Positions 10,733 through 22,464 of a DNA stretch of 64,000 nt are shown in pieces. Source of the DNA: Trichobilharzia regenti (taxonomy: Eukaryota; Platyhelminthes; Trematoda; Strigeidida; Schistosomatidae); assembly GCA_944472135.2 (NCBI GenBank), contig OX235262.1, positions 40,599,804 to 40,663,803 on the forward strand, given 5' to 3'. Position 1 is the first letter of the stretch. Each line of letters begins with the position of its first letter. Made by a program: the position numbers and the translations under genes. A model generated the notes under the pieces. The model was not told the DNA's origin, did not search any database, and saw nothing but the letters and a program-made list of their open reading frames with translations.

Positions 10733-10735
10733 GTG

Positions 10736-12384
10736 TTGTTCTAAATTTGAGTATGGGAATATTTAATATAATAATAATAAACAAACTAATATGGAATTAC
10801 TTACTACCACAGTATCCAAGTTTTACACATATATTAACATATTTAAAGCAGTTAGACTAAAACACTTGAGTAGAGTAGACAGTTTTTTGACAGTGGCTTG
10901 CTTGTATCTTTGAGCTACTTCATATTCCATCCTAGAAAATAAGTCCATTATATTCTTCCTAATTCTCATTGTTTTAAGTATTCAGTTATTGTCCTTAAGT
11001 AACAAAATGTACTCATGCGCACTTTTAATTGATTTACAAACTATTGGGGTGTAATTTTTTCGAAATAAAGTAATAAAATAGCATAAGGTACTAGTCTACG
11101 CTTCAGACTGAATAACACAGCTTGACAAGATGTACCATAGATTGGTATTTTACTTGAAAATTCTGAAAAAAGAGGAAATATTAAGTGATAAATTGCGATG
11201 ACATATCTGTACATTATGTAAACGTTTTGTCCAGAATAAAGCTGTTATTACTATTACTATCTCTCAGAAAATTCAAGGCGTCTCATTGTGTATCTAAGTA
11301 AACAAGCTGAACCTTTATGCTTACTATGATCATTACAAGGAGTCTACATTCTTGAAAAAATCATATTCTTTTAATTATGTCCTCTATCTGTACCTTTTGC
11401 TTATTTTCTTATTGTATAATTCCCACTTATGCTATCTAACTTTATCTTCTTATGCGTTATTATTTTGACCTCTGATTGGAAATAGTCATGGAACATTCTA
11501 ACGCTGTTTTGCACATACACGGATATTGTTGATTACTTCATCGAAAAGAGAAACTTGTTTTCTCTGAGACTAATTTTATTGTTTCCGCTGAAGTCTAATG
11601 GGAGTGTTCCACGTTTGTAAACATTACCCGATTCGAGCTAGTGGATATTATTCAGGCTAAAACTTGATAGATTCTGGACACAGAGAGATGCACACCGCAC
11701 AAATTGTCTCATAGTTTGTGCGATAGCTAAGATACTGCCCAAATGCTCAAATCGGAACAGGTGGTTATTCTTAGGGACTACTCTTAAGCCTTCGAAATGC
11801 AGTTTGGTCCACAAGGCAGAGGAACAGAGTAAAGAGCTACAATGCTGTGGTCTCCGGTGATTGGAACAGATTCGTACACCATAGGTTTCGAGTCAGGGTT
11901 TTCCAATGCCCCTAGGGAAGGCCAGGATGTCTATCAGTCTGGTTGTAAGCGCCAGACTTTTGGATACTCTCGTTCGCTTTTGTGTGGAAAATCCCCATGG
12001 TGTGAATTCAGTGAATAGGCCTTATCTGACAAAGGCTACGAACTCGAGGCCATATGAGAGCATTTCGAGAGGAAGATTGAATTTTATCCACCCTTGATCG
12101 TACCAGATCGCTTAAGGGGGGGGGTAGTCACGAATCAGTAAAAGCTGGAATTCATGGGCGATTGGATTCCTTTCTCATTGCTAAGTCGTCTACAGACATG
12201 TATCTTTGTGGCTTCGAGGTCGTGGATTCTATCCCTGGTTTGAACGTGGATAGAAATGGCATAATAGGAAGAAATGAAACTCCAGTACTGTCTGTTTTTT
12301 AATGGCTCTATAGTTGAAATAATTCTGTTTAATGCATTTATTTGAAAATCTAGTGTTACTTTTGTATCTATCCAAAACTTTTAG
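10736..12384. other. Non-coding stretch upstream of the MFSD4-like exon, with dispersed repeats
   Basis: Bases 10790-10830 resemble PLE arm termini (CACAGTATCCAAGTTTTACAC). Bases 11465-11600 resemble 310-430. Bases about 11660-12115, read on the minus strand, resemble 39585-40015 (shared GGGCAGTAT.T.AGC..GCACAAA and CTATGAGACAA.TTGTG). The start of the transporter gene was not found here. Confidence 0.5.
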
Positions 12385-12676
12385 GGTTTGTATAGTGAAG
12401 TATTGGGTCCAACTTTACCTACACTTATGCATAATACACGCTCAGATTATGAACATATTGGTATGGCATTGTCAACTAGAGCAATTGGTTTGTTATTTGG
12501 ATCATTATTCGGGGGAATATTATCTGATCGTTTCAAGGGATTACGTGGAGTATTCATAATGTCATCTCTGATAGTTGGTGCTATTTCAACAATCATTGTA
12601 CCATGGTGTAGCGATATAATCGCCTTGACACTTGTTTTATTTATAGCTGGTGTATCACACGGATTTCTAACAACAA
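12385..12676 (+). CDS. MFSD4 / NaGLT1-type transporter, first visible exon
   Basis: Follows an acceptor (ACTTTTAG) and ends at a GTAAGTG donor after one base of a split codon. It encodes 97 residues beginning G-L-Y-S-E-V-L-G-P-T-L-P-T-L-M-H-N. This matches the start of MFSD4-type proteins, where a first membrane segment carries (F/L)LGPT. It continues through TM2, the major-facilitator loop G-G-I-L-S-D-R-F-K-G-L-R-G (motif A) and TM3-TM4. The protein should be a 12-TM sugar or small-solute carrier of the cell membrane. The substrate is not readable from sequence. The N-terminal exon is not identified. The next exon, 18 kb away, completes the split codon as Asn and keeps frame. Confidence 0.85.
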
Positions 12677-12722
12677 GTAAGTGATTTTCCGCTTATGATG
12701 CTATCACTTATTATTTCATTTG

Positions 12723-12935
12723 ATTTCTTTGAGTCCTTAGTGGAATATGGGGCTTTAGGCTTTTGTTTCGATGACGATTTTGTTTTATTTTTACGGAGTT
12801 GGTTTACTAGCCCCATGCCTAACCTTCCTTCTCTACCCGGCTTAAAACCGGGAAAGCGAGGTTAAGTGTGTTGGCTGGGGATCTAGCCCCAGGTCACGAG
12901 AAGCGTGGTTGGGGAGTATTCTGATGTTGTTTATG
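12723..12935 (-). mobile_element. SINE-2 copy
   Basis: Minus strand order: tRNA-like head (GGGGCTAGATCCCC B-box region), TTAACCTCGCTTTCCC, CCGGGTAGAGAAGGAAGG, CATGGGGCTAGTAAACC, Thr-like spacer, then the tail ending GCCCCATATTCCACTAAGGA. The tail matches the RTE 3' terminus. In intron 1 of the transporter gene. Confidence 0.75.
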
Positions 12936-12996
12936 TCTTCAATGTATCTTTTGCCAACTACACAAAATCGGAATAATGAAAGCCAATAGTTTTGTT

Positions 12997-13430
12997 ATTT
13001 ACAGGATTTCATCATGAGCTGACATTGGCTACAGAACCATTGGAAAACCTGGGAGTACTGGACAGCTGTCTCGTCCTAGTTTTAGACTCTTGAGCGGTAC
13101 GCACCCATCTCCACGGTTCGTACCCAGGATCTCCTGGTTACAAGGCTAGAGAGCTCGTAGACCATTCAGCAGCAACTGGGACACGATCAAATGGCCAGCC
13201 ACCCCATGAATTCTAACTTCTGCCTATTCACGACATAGCGCGACCGCTAGGCAATGCCTTTGGCGAGTATTTGTCCTCACACCCGACCTTCTGCACCCTA
13301 TTGGTCATGACGTCTCACTAGAACCCCAGGTAACTACCTACCTGAATAGGGCAAGTCGCTAGTGAGCATCTCATCGATATTCAAATGTCGGTTTGCAAGG
13401 ATTTGATTGGTTACAGGATTTCATTTATTA
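12997..13430 (-). repeat. Family C hammerhead-SINE, long copy
   Basis: Very similar to 34190-34555 in the same orientation, about 360 bp. It holds the family tail (GGATTTCATCATGAGCTGACA read on plus), a hammerhead relic on the minus strand at about 13060-13100 (CUCAAGA, GUCUAAAACUAGGAC, GAGAC, stem III ACAGCTGT), a B-box-like GGGTACGAACC, and an extra downstream segment not seen in shorter copies. Confidence 0.7.
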
Positions 13431-14270
13431 TTACAATTTTAACATAATTCAGTTCACTAGGAAGCCTAAATATGGAACAATAATTAGCATTGATCGTGGT
13501 GTGCACACAGATGCATCGGAGAGTTAAGTTAATAACATATAAAAAATTACTGTTTTACTTAAACGTAATAGGGTTGAAGTTTCTTGAATAAAACGCGAAC
13601 AATAGACAGTAAGGGTAACACCGAGATATTGTAATATATAAATTCTAAGACTACTTAAGCTGTTAGAAAATCGTTGACAAACAAACAAAATTAAAATATG
13701 AACAAGATTAGTGCGAGTTGAGCTCATTTATAGTTAGATATCATTCATGTGAAGCATGATATTTAATAAGTGATAATATAACCAAGCGAATGTGAAAACA
13801 AATCAATATCTATATTTAATAAAAGATGATATAATTAAATAAGGTCAAAAGTCGAGTTGCTAAGGAAGAGAAGGACTTGCTACAACTTATTTTAGCATGC
13901 ACAAGTCAGGTTTTCATCATTTGACAGTAATGACATCTGAGAACGTTGTAAGGTTTGAGCTTGACTGTGTCTATCTGATGTCCTATTGTCGACCAGACTG
14001 TAATGCTCAAAGTTATACTGCCTCTTAATCACAAACTTTTCGGTATGTGATCAGAAAATCTAAGAGAAGCCCTTCTTTCTGTCTTTCCAATGTCTCAGTT
14101 TCGGTAACAAGATATGAACAAAGAAAGGGTAACTATCGACTTTTGACTGAACTGACAAGCACACACTGTTTTGATACACAGGAGTCAGTTTAGGCATAGG
14201 AAATGGTCTAGTCAACCTAACTCACAGATGCTGTCGTCTTTAAACTATATATGGATGAATAAAAATAAAA
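13431..14270. other. Unassigned intronic DNA
   Basis: No gene or recognised repeat. Confidence 0.4.
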
Positions 14271-14273
14271 ATA

Positions 14274-14465
14274 ATTTTTCCTTCACCTTCCCAGTGGAAC
14301 ATAGGGCTTCAAGCTGCAGGCTTGAAGTTTCTGTAGCAGTGTTTATTTTTACAGGATGGGGTTGCTAGCCTCATGCCCAACCTTTCCTCTTTACCAGCTT
14401 TATTTCTGGTTTAGCGAGGTAAAGGAGTGCGTCCGTGGCCGGGGTTTGAGCCCCGGGCCATGTTC
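14274..14465 (-). mobile_element. SINE-2 copy
   Basis: Same block order as the 12723 copy, with the RTE-like tail (CCCTATGTTCCACTGGGAA on minus) at 14285-14310 and the tRNA-like B-box region GGGGCTCAAACCCC at 14440-14455. Confidence 0.75.
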
Positions 14466-14774
14466 ACTTATATGTGGATGAATACAAGACTTTTATTCTT
14501 TGTGGTATCTTACAATTTCTTCAGTTTTATCAAATCTGTTGATAAATTTTTACATATATGTAACTAAATGAGTTTGACTCAGAACACATATTTTTCACAT
14601 CTCATTTTGTTAGTTGATCATTTCCTAATCAATTACATAATCCTGTAATCTGTGCACTTTAATGCCTTGTTGTTACCCTTACAGCCCAGTGTTTGCATCT
14701 TATTCAAAAAAAAAATTCGGTCTGATAACTTATATATAAACACAGAAACGATTTTATGTCTTATTATCATATTA

Positions 14775-15805
14775 TTATTCCCATGGGTTCCAAGTAGAAT
14801 ATAGGGCTTTAACAACATATCTCCACTTTGTTCTGTTTTCTGCTGTCCTTTTTAGCCACATCCACGATTGACAATAATCTCTTATCTTCTCTCTGCCAAC
14901 TGATCTCCTTCATATCACCCTCGCACCAGCGACCCACTCGTCGCTTCCCATTAGGATTTCACTCCAGGAATGGCCTGCATTGAGGGCGATTTCATTCAAA
15001 GTCCTCTTGAATTTATGCCCCGTCCATCCATCGCCATTTCCTTCTACATATTTGTTGAGCGATCGGCTCTTGCATATTAGTTTTTTGCCAGCCAAAATTC
15101 CTTTTTAATAATTCTTTCTGGCCAGTTGATCTTCAGCATGGAGCCAGTCAGTGAAGTGGGCAGCTATTGACAAAAATCTGCAGCCATATTTAAAATCCTT
15201 TTCGTGACAGCCTGGCCAGGATTATAATCCGTACAGAATGACCGACTTGACATTGGTGTTTGAAAATCCGAATCTTGTTCCTTATGCTGAAAACAGATTT
15301 CCAAACTGATTCCAGGTTGATGAAGGCGTATCTTACCTTTCCGATTCTGACTGACTCTTACATCTTCATCCATTCCCCTGGCTGTAATTGAAACAATGAT
15401 TCCTAGATAAGTGAAAGAGGTAACCCGTGTTAAATCTCTCTAGTTGATGGTGACTAGTACTGGTTGTTGTTGTTGCTGTTGCTACTGTTAATTGATTATC
15501 TTCATCACCTCCGTCTTCTCTGTGTGTTCACCTGCAGTCCTGTCTTCGCTGCCAGCTTTTTATGCCATTTTGTTGGTTTTCGCCTGAAAGTTTTCGAATT
15601 TGTGTGACAACAGACATCTGTGAAATCATCTGCGAAATCCAGATCTTCCACGGTTTTCTTATCAGTGGTCCAGTGTAGTCCTGACTTCTCACTCCTTGTG
15701 CACAGGTTGATGCATAATCCAGTTCACAACAATTGAGAATATAATCAGTGATAATGAGCAGCTATCCTTGTCTTACTCCTGTACGTCCGAACTTGGTAGC
15801 TCGAT
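14775..15805 (-). pseudogene. RTE 3'-half fragment
   Basis: Minus strand. The 3' terminus (GCCCTATATTCTACTTGGAACCC) is at 14785-14812. Upstream come the G-R-R-V-G-R/T-W region, the S-I-L-K-I-N-W-P-E-R-I region, the Gln-rich linker (15455-15490), and the RT motif G-V-R-Q-G near 15765. The catalytic segment and many codons are damaged. The plus-strand fragment at 15900 belongs to the same family but the opposite strand. Confidence 0.7.
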
Positions 15806-15899
15806 TCATCTATATACATGCCATGATTATTCTTGATTACTATTATTCCACATTTTATCTCCTATGAACTAAAGTGTATTAAAATTGTAATTATAAAAG

Positions 15900-16930
15900 T
15901 ATAGGCTTATTTTACACAGAAAAGCCTAAAAACTGAAGAAAGAAGTAAGATAAGACTATCCACTATCATCGGCGACAGTACTTATAGTGGTAGACTGGGT
16001 TGTGCAACAGACATTGGGGACGACATACGCTCAGCACTTAATAAAACTCTAGAATATCTAAACTTCGAAGATGATTTATTTTTAATGTCATACAAACGCA
16101 AGGATCTACAGGAGAAAATCAACAAATTACCAGCAGCAGAAGAAGAAGATGAAGAAGAAAACACAGGATTCCAAATGTAGACAGGGAATACAGAGGTAAC
16201 TAGCCAACAACTACAAACACCAATTGTCATCAGTGGGAGACATCTAAAATAGGTCATATCTTTCGCTTATCTAGGCAGCATAAATTTAACTACAGGTGGC
16301 ACAGTGGTTAGGACTCTAGCCTACCGTGCAAATGGTCTGAGGGTTCGATCCCTGCCGACAAACACCTGATATCTATGGTCGGTCTGCAAAATTTGGGCTA
16401 CCGATATCACATGCGAAAAATTCTATCCGTGAACCGAAAAATACGGTGTGGAATCAAGCCGTAATCAAAAAAAGGTGGCACAAGTGAGAATAAAAAAAGG
16501 TAGGATCAGAAAATCAAAACAGGTATCGATTAATCTTAAATCACTGTAGAAATCTACTGCACTCAACATTAGGAACAAGATCTGAATGCTCAAACACTCG
16601 TGTCAACTCGGTACTTTTATATGCTGGTTCAGAGATGTGATGCTTTACCAAAATCATTTTGAACAATAGCTACAAACTTTCATCAACAAACACTTGCCTT
16701 TGACTCATATTGTAGGTCATATAGCTGGCTGGAAAGGATTAGTAACATAGAACTCTGGGGACGAACAAATGAAGAGTCCATTTTCCAAAAAAACATGCTG
16801 AAGAAAACAGAGATGGATCTGACATGCGCTGGGGAGATTTCCGAGTTACATAACTTAGTATGCAGATGCTCGAGGGAAATCTGAGTAGGAAACGACTAGT
16901 TGTGTGAGTTCGAGGGTGACATGGAAGCGA
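15900..16930 (+). pseudogene. RTE fragment with nested SINE-1
   Basis: Plus-strand RTE pieces: the region after motif C (F-E-D-D-L-F-L-M-S-Y-K-R-K), an acidic Glu-rich insertion (16132-16161) where other copies have Gln, V-I-S-F-A-Y-L-G-S-I, then, after SINE-1, the L-Y-A-G-S-E and W-L-E-R-I-S-N-I-E-L-W-G-R-T-N regions. It ends before the RTE 3' terminus. No continuous frame. Confidence 0.7.
16295..16473 (+). mobile_element. SINE-1 with 9-bp target-site duplication
   Basis: Starts at GGTGGCACAGTGG, without the usual TGCGTC, and ends in ATCAAAAAAA. GGTGGCACA occurs at both ends (16295-16303 and 16474-16482). The interrupted RTE would naturally read GGTGGCACA here, so the head and the target share this word. 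Confidence 0.75.
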
Positions 16931-17874
16931 TCTCAGTAAAATGGATCGGTTTTATTCTGCTCGATGAATCTCATTATTTTTTGTTCTAATACAGCATTAT
17001 CAAATCGAGTGAATGTCGGCTTCATTATAACGAAGAATATCTTCTATCCAGAAGTTGTTTCTTGTGGCTCAGTAACATGTGGGATAACTCCTTAGCATTT
17101 GAAACAATGACTATTAGCTTCAAATCTAAGCAGGATCCAGTCACATCTAGATGATGAGTCAAAAGTAGAACGAAATGGGCATCCTAGATGCCATCACTAG
17201 TCACAATCGAAGTAAAAATTTTCCCATAATACCCATCCGATCTTGACAAGGAACACATATAAGGAAAGGCCTGCTGAATAACATATCTTCCCTCTTCTTG
17301 TGTTTCCACGATGCTGGAAAATTTCGACTGAATAATATCACTCACGTATACTTCTAAACACTTAATCATAGGACCACTGAAGTCAATGTTCATTCAGTTG
17401 ATCAGAAAAACTTCTTTTGATATGAACCATGAATCTGTTTTTATCAGTATACTCAGGTTTTTTTATGGAATATAAAGGGCTAAGTAATTAGTTTCCTATC
17501 TATCTCTCTCTCCATTCTGTCTGCACCGTAGTTTAAGGTGATTAGAAGTGAAAGTTTATCGATTTGCCAGACATTTTAAAAATGATGGTGATGTCATCTG
17601 AGATAGCCTCGAACTGGCAGAATACTATCCATATAATACATGGTGAGCTTAGTTGTTAGGATTATAACACTGACGCTTGTAATCCAGAGACTCTACTGGT
17701 CCAGTGCTTGAGGCCCAGTGGATTTTCACTTCGCTTTAAGTCATCAGTCATCCGTCACGCTAAATCTTAAGATTATAAGTTTAAGTAGACTATTTGATCT
17801 AATTACTGAACGAATAAACTTGATTACACGTATAAATGTATCCATATTTCTATGTCACACACTTGACGTTTTTT
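16931..17874. other. Unassigned intronic DNA with a tRNA-like scrap
   Basis: Bases 17650-17750 look like a worn tRNA-derived head (GGTGAGCTTAGTTGTTAGGA, then CCAGTGCTTGAGGCCC). Otherwise nothing recognised. Confidence 0.35.
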
Positions 17875-18600
17875 CAGCTTCGTGCCCTTGAAGTACAAAC
17901 ATAATCTGATAAAGTGCTTGGTTCAAAGAGCAAGAGTAATCTTCTCGGATGAATGTACTGATGAGGAACTTAATAATATTAAACGGTTGCTGAGAAAAAA
18001 CGATTATCCAGAAATATTCATGAATAAAAGTATGAATCTAAAATCAAAGCAGCCCAAGATACCAAAAGTTCTTAAAAAAGGCCTTATTGTTAAAAATTCA
18101 GTTCCTCAGGGAAAACATCAGTGAGATACTAACACAACGCCTTAGAAATGGGGTAAAAAGAGCATTCCCTGCTGCTGAATTACGCTACGTCTTAAAAAAC
18201 ACCCCTATTTTGCGTTTGGGAGTAAAAGATAAACTGCCTAATTTCGCTTCTTCCATGTGTATCTACCAAATTAACTGCTCCTGTGAAGTGAGCCAGTTAG
18301 TTGCATAGGCCGTACAATTAGGCGTGTTTCTCGTTTGGATTTCCGAACATCACCTTGTGTGATTAACTAAGGGAGAAACAAAATCTATTTGTAGCGCTAT
18401 TCCATCTCATCTACTGGATACAGAACAGACTGATGTTAACCAGGCTTTTAGAATCATTTACTGCATACCAACAAATCTTAACTTCGCCTTATGAGTTCGA
18501 TTACTGAATATTGCTGAGGCTGATGGGATCCATATTAAGAAGTTTAATTTTTGAAGTTCAGACATTATCCTTACCTTGGCCATCTAGGTTTGGAGGATCC
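17875..18600 (+). pseudogene. Penelope-like C-terminal fragment (E-type)
   Basis: Two overlapping frames read like the C-terminal part of PLE-E: K-C-L-V-Q-R-A-R-V-I-F-S-D-E, L-L-R-K-N-D-Y-P-E-I-F-M (thumb region), E-I-L-T-Q-R-L-R-N-G-V-K-R-A-F, then S-S-M-C-I-Y-Q-I-N-C-S-C-E, the start of the GIY-YIG-like domain. One frameshift near 18110 and further breaks after 18300. Confidence 0.7.
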
Positions 18601-18793
18601 TGAAATTTTGTGGAATTTTCCTAATCTTAGTTGATATTCTATTTGCTACTATGTCTTTATTATTATTATTATTAATATTATTATTATAATTTAAGCATCT
18701 TTAATGATCTGTAATTCCATTGATCTTGCTTTACAAATCGATATTATTTAAAAAACACTAATATTGTTATTGACTTTTATTCCAGAAGATTCC

Positions 18794-18796
<3 letters not shown>

Positions 18797-18830
<34 letters not shown>
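18797..18830. repeat. (TA)n microsatellite
   Basis: About 17 TA units; a short ATT tract also lies at 18655-18690. Confidence 0.95.
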
Positions 18831-18833
<3 letters not shown>

Positions 18834-20224
18834 GTAGAGCCAGAAGAGGAAATTATCGAAAAGGATATTTTTTGCTCACTTATATTGTTGTTTTTAAACA
18901 TTTGAATTAAACACTTGATGAATCCTTCTTTAATGTATGAATGAAGCATCATCACTCATTGATGATTACAGGAACATCCAGTTAACGAGTCCCAGATGCA
19001 AAGAAATGCCTAACTTGTATTCTCTAGCTAGCTGCTCTCCATCAAGTAACAGCGTATATCAGTCAAAGCGTCCGTACTAGGAGTCACCATGTAAGCAAAG
19101 ACTAAATATTTGGGTCTAACATAATCACTCACCGGGAAATAGAAAAACTTAAACTAAACAAATGCCAACTTAGTTCCTGCTTCTTTTAACATTGTAACAC
19201 ATGAAATTACTACGGTTAATGTTAGTTGACAGTTCCCTGCTATTCAAGACTTATCAGCTAGATTTTATCTGCATCTCCAATGAGGGATAGTGTCTCCACT
19301 ATGACTTGAAACTAGCATCCATCGCTTCTACTGACAGTTGAAGCGTTCATGCTAACGGTCCAGCATGTTGATAAAAGTCAAGCATTCAGTTCCACTAATA
19401 ATCAGTCAATGAAGTATTTAGAATTACATCAACACAATGTAACTTGTAGTCGTTTTTATTAAAAAAAAACAAACCAGAAATTAACTGATAATCTCATAAC
19501 TATAGTAATGATAGATAATCTTATTTGTATAACATGTCATTAGACTAATAAGAATGTTTGTGCACTCGTTGTTCACTGATGAATACACACACGCATGCAA
19601 ACAGGTATACTCATATACACATAGAGAAATAAAGCCAGTTTAGTAGATAATCCGAATTAAAATATACTTATCACTATTAACATCCTCATTATCAGTATCC
19701 TTATCGTTACCATCGAATAGGTTGAAGGCTTTTTTCCTTCTTATAATTTCACTGCATCGACATGAAAAACTGAAATTTACTCTCTTTGTTAACTGGTGTG
19801 TATACGTTTCTGTCACTCTAAACTTGTAGTTGTTATTTCTTCCATCAAATGAATAAATGGCATAATGATAGGAGTAAAGTTCTATGTGTAGGCTCTATTG
19901 ACTAACATTTTTATCTTATTCTCAGGACTCGCCATGTAGAAATCATTGGTGGCAACTATGATAAGTCTAAAATAACACCAAGTTAAACCCTAAATCATCG
20001 TTGAAGGATCCATCACTGGAAGGTGACATGCCAACGGAGATAAGAAAAGTTTTGGTCAAGGGAAAATGAGTCAACATAAAACTCTGTTTCTTCGTAAATT
20101 TCTTCATTTGATATAGTATTTGTAAGAATACAGTGATATTCACTGCAGTTATTTCTTCGAACTGCCGTATCCAAGCCAGTTATACAATATTCAAATCAAT
20201 AACGAATAAAGTGACTTAGTAGTC
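18831..20224. other. Unassigned intronic DNA
   Basis: No gene, RNA or repeat family recognised over about 1.4 kb. Confidence 0.4.
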
Positions 20225-20965
20225 CCAGAAGATTTGTTGGAAGTATTTTTAATCACCACCAATGGGAGGGCTTTGAAAGAGGTTACTTCATTCACTTATC
20301 CAGGGAGCATTGTTTCAACTACACGAGGAACGGACGAGGATGTCAAATCGAGAGAGAATTGGGAAGGCGAGAAACACAGTCATCAACCTGAAACCGATCT
20401 GGAAATCTTCGGCACTCAGCGAGCATCAACAACAAAATTCGGTCGGATTTTCAATACAAACAACGTCAAGTCAGTCAGTTCTTCCATAGGGATCAGAAAC
20501 TTGGCCGGCAGGTCACAAAGAATATTTCCAACAGGCAGTTGCAGACCTTTATCAACCAACAACTGTCTTCGCTCTATACTGAATGAAGATCAGATGGCCG
20601 GGCCGGTAAGAATCACCAACAAGAAACTATGGAAACAAACGAAACAAAACAATAAGCATTCGCCAACCAACAAATATGCAGGAGAAAGTGGAGATGGATC
20701 GAACACTCACTCGCTGAGGAGGCCGCTGAGTGACATCGCGCGCTCGTCAGACAATTGCTCGAGTGGAACCGGGCCGAAAAGGAAGCGGCGAGTGGGTCGT
20801 CGGTGCAGGAGTGACATGGAGGAGATCGTGTGAAGAAGAGTTAAAACAGTATGGGCTAACATGAAAGCAGGTGAAAAGCACAGCAGAAGATAGAAACAAG
20901 TGGAGACGTGCATCTGAAGCCCTATGTTCCACTAGGAACCCAAGGGAACAATAATACAATAATAA
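20225..20965 (+). pseudogene. RTE 3'-end fragment
   Basis: An unusually long open frame (20234-20833) reads through shifted segments of the RTE C-terminus: G-R-A-L-K-E-V-T-S-F-T-Y, then V-S-T-T-R-G-T-D-E-D-V-K-S-R, then out-of-frame versions of the downstream domain. Small insertions relative to 24890-25526 (such as an extra CGGTCGG-like step) keep it open. Ends with GAAGCCCTATGTTCCACTAG and AATAATACAATAATAA. Not a real gene. Confidence 0.8.
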
Positions 20966-21471
20966 TGATTTTAGCGTCGAATCCGAGTCTCATTAATGGA
21001 AGCATACAGCTGGCGATTCCTGAATTTCATTACTGCTAGCCTCCATCAACCAGGTTTGTTTTACCAAGAAATACGGAAGAGATGAAGGCGCTATAGAAAT
21101 CTTAAGCAAAAACTAATGTTGAAAGCTGTATGATTACTTTGTCACGGATTATACGTAGTATGCTGTTGTCATCATTCCATCAAGTTAATAATACTACATC
21201 ATTATACGCTACGAAAATCAAATAGATAACCAAAACAAGTCTTGTTTAGTCTGAAAAAGTACTTTTTTTAGCATTATGAGTGAACGTTAGTTACTATTCA
21301 GATATGATTGAGGGATTCTGTAGCTTTTTTTAGCAGAAGGGCACTGATAAACTAAATTTATAGTTCAAGGTGAAATTGCGCCACAGTTTCTTTTAAAAGT
21401 CAAGAAATTTCAGATCACGTGATGTGATCTGCTTGATACCATAAATGGTTGTGGAGAAATCAACATGAATG
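20966..21471. other. Unassigned intronic DNA
   Basis: Nothing recognised. Confidence 0.4.
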
Positions 21472-21497
21472 CGTGATATTATAGACTACTGACAGTA

Positions 21498-21705
21498 TTT
21501 ATTTTATTTTATTTTTATTTTTTTTTATTTTTTATTTACAGCTTGATTCCCCACTGTATTTTTGGTACTAGTATGGAATTTTCAGCGTGGATATCGGTAG
21601 CCCAAATTTTGCAGGCCGACCATAGATATCAGGTGTGCGCCGGCGTGGGCTCGAACCCCGGACCATGTGCATGGTCGGCGAGAGTCCTAACCACTGTGCC
21701 ACCGA
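21498..21705 (-). mobile_element. SINE-1, recent copy with perfect 26-bp target-site duplication
   Basis: The complete minus-strand element runs from a TTTATTTT-rich tail to the CCACCGAC head. Bases 21472-21497 and 21706-21731 are identical over 26 bp. This is a clean LINE-type target-site duplication, with the head matching the consensus closely, so the insertion is young. Confidence 0.93.
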
Positions 21706-21731
21706 CGTGATATTATAGACTACTGACAGTA

Positions 21732-22194
21732 GTTATGATATGATTAGTTTTATGCTGCCAATCGCATTATCAACTAGCATAGCTTGCTAACCATTTTTAG
21801 GTGATATGAACACCAGACACTTATTTCGATCGATTGGGTCTGAGCTCATTAGCTTTATACCCTATTTGATTTAGATCAGAAAGTCGTATTAATTTGAACC
21901 GAGTAAACTGTTGATGATCTCGGTCCTAAATAAGTGAATGTGTGGTCCCGTGTTTAATTCACTTCAATCTGCTTAGAATGCCCTAGTAGTTGATTTAGAT
22001 GGTGATGTCCATCTACTTATATCAGTCAATGAGTAGTAGATAACATCATCCACAGGTTATGGTGAAATTCTAAGCAGCAGTTTGGTGAATTCAGTTATAA
22101 GCATATTTTTGAAAACATATCAAATATTGCAACGACCACTTATCTGAGTTCATGAACTCCGGAGTGCATCATTTATTTTTAGTCAAAATGTGGA
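21732..22194. other. Unassigned intronic DNA
   Basis: Nothing recognised. Confidence 0.35.
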
Positions 22195-22445
22195 GATGCA
22201 GATCATTGTCTTAAGCATTCAGCATCCAACTAAAAGGCACTTGGATTCGAGTCCCATCTCAGCTACACCAGCCTTTACATGATATATTTGGCTTATAGAT
22301 AGGTGAACCTCGCCAGATACTAGCTTACTAGTTTTCTCGCCGGTCCCAAGCCCGGGTAAAGAGGGAGGGTTGGGGCGTGGTGCTAGCAACTCCACCCCTG
22401 TAAAACAACCAAATCGCTACAGAAACTTCAACGAATAAATATATT
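22195..22445 (+). mobile_element. SINE-2 copy, lacking the RTE-like end
   Basis: tRNA-like head (GCACTTGGATTCGAGTCCC), then AACCTCGCCAGATAC, CCCGGGTAAAGAGGGAGGGTT, GCTAGCAACTCCACCCCTGTAAA and CTACAGAAACTTCAACG. It ends there, in front of the large RTE, without the CCCTATGTTCCACT terminus. Confidence 0.7.
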
Positions 22446-22464
22446 AAAAATTCTAAAAACATAA

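Larger units (their letters stand above)
9021..10735 (-). mobile_element. PLE-E: Penelope-like element with inverted terminal arms
   Basis: A decayed minus-strand Penelope-like gene (9462-10430) lies between inverted arms: 9021-9253 and 10468-10720, about 235-250 bp, differing mainly by a (TA)n expansion in the right arm. Each arm carries a hammerhead at its outer end. Two inverted, ribozyme-bearing ends are compatible with the pseudo-LTRs reported for PLEs, though here they are head-to-head. Confidence 0.8.

Noticed and set aside
20234..20833. 199-codon open frame as a host gene
   Set aside because: It runs through shifted pieces of the RTE C-terminal domain and ends near the RTE terminus. 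It is a lucky open frame in a dead copy.
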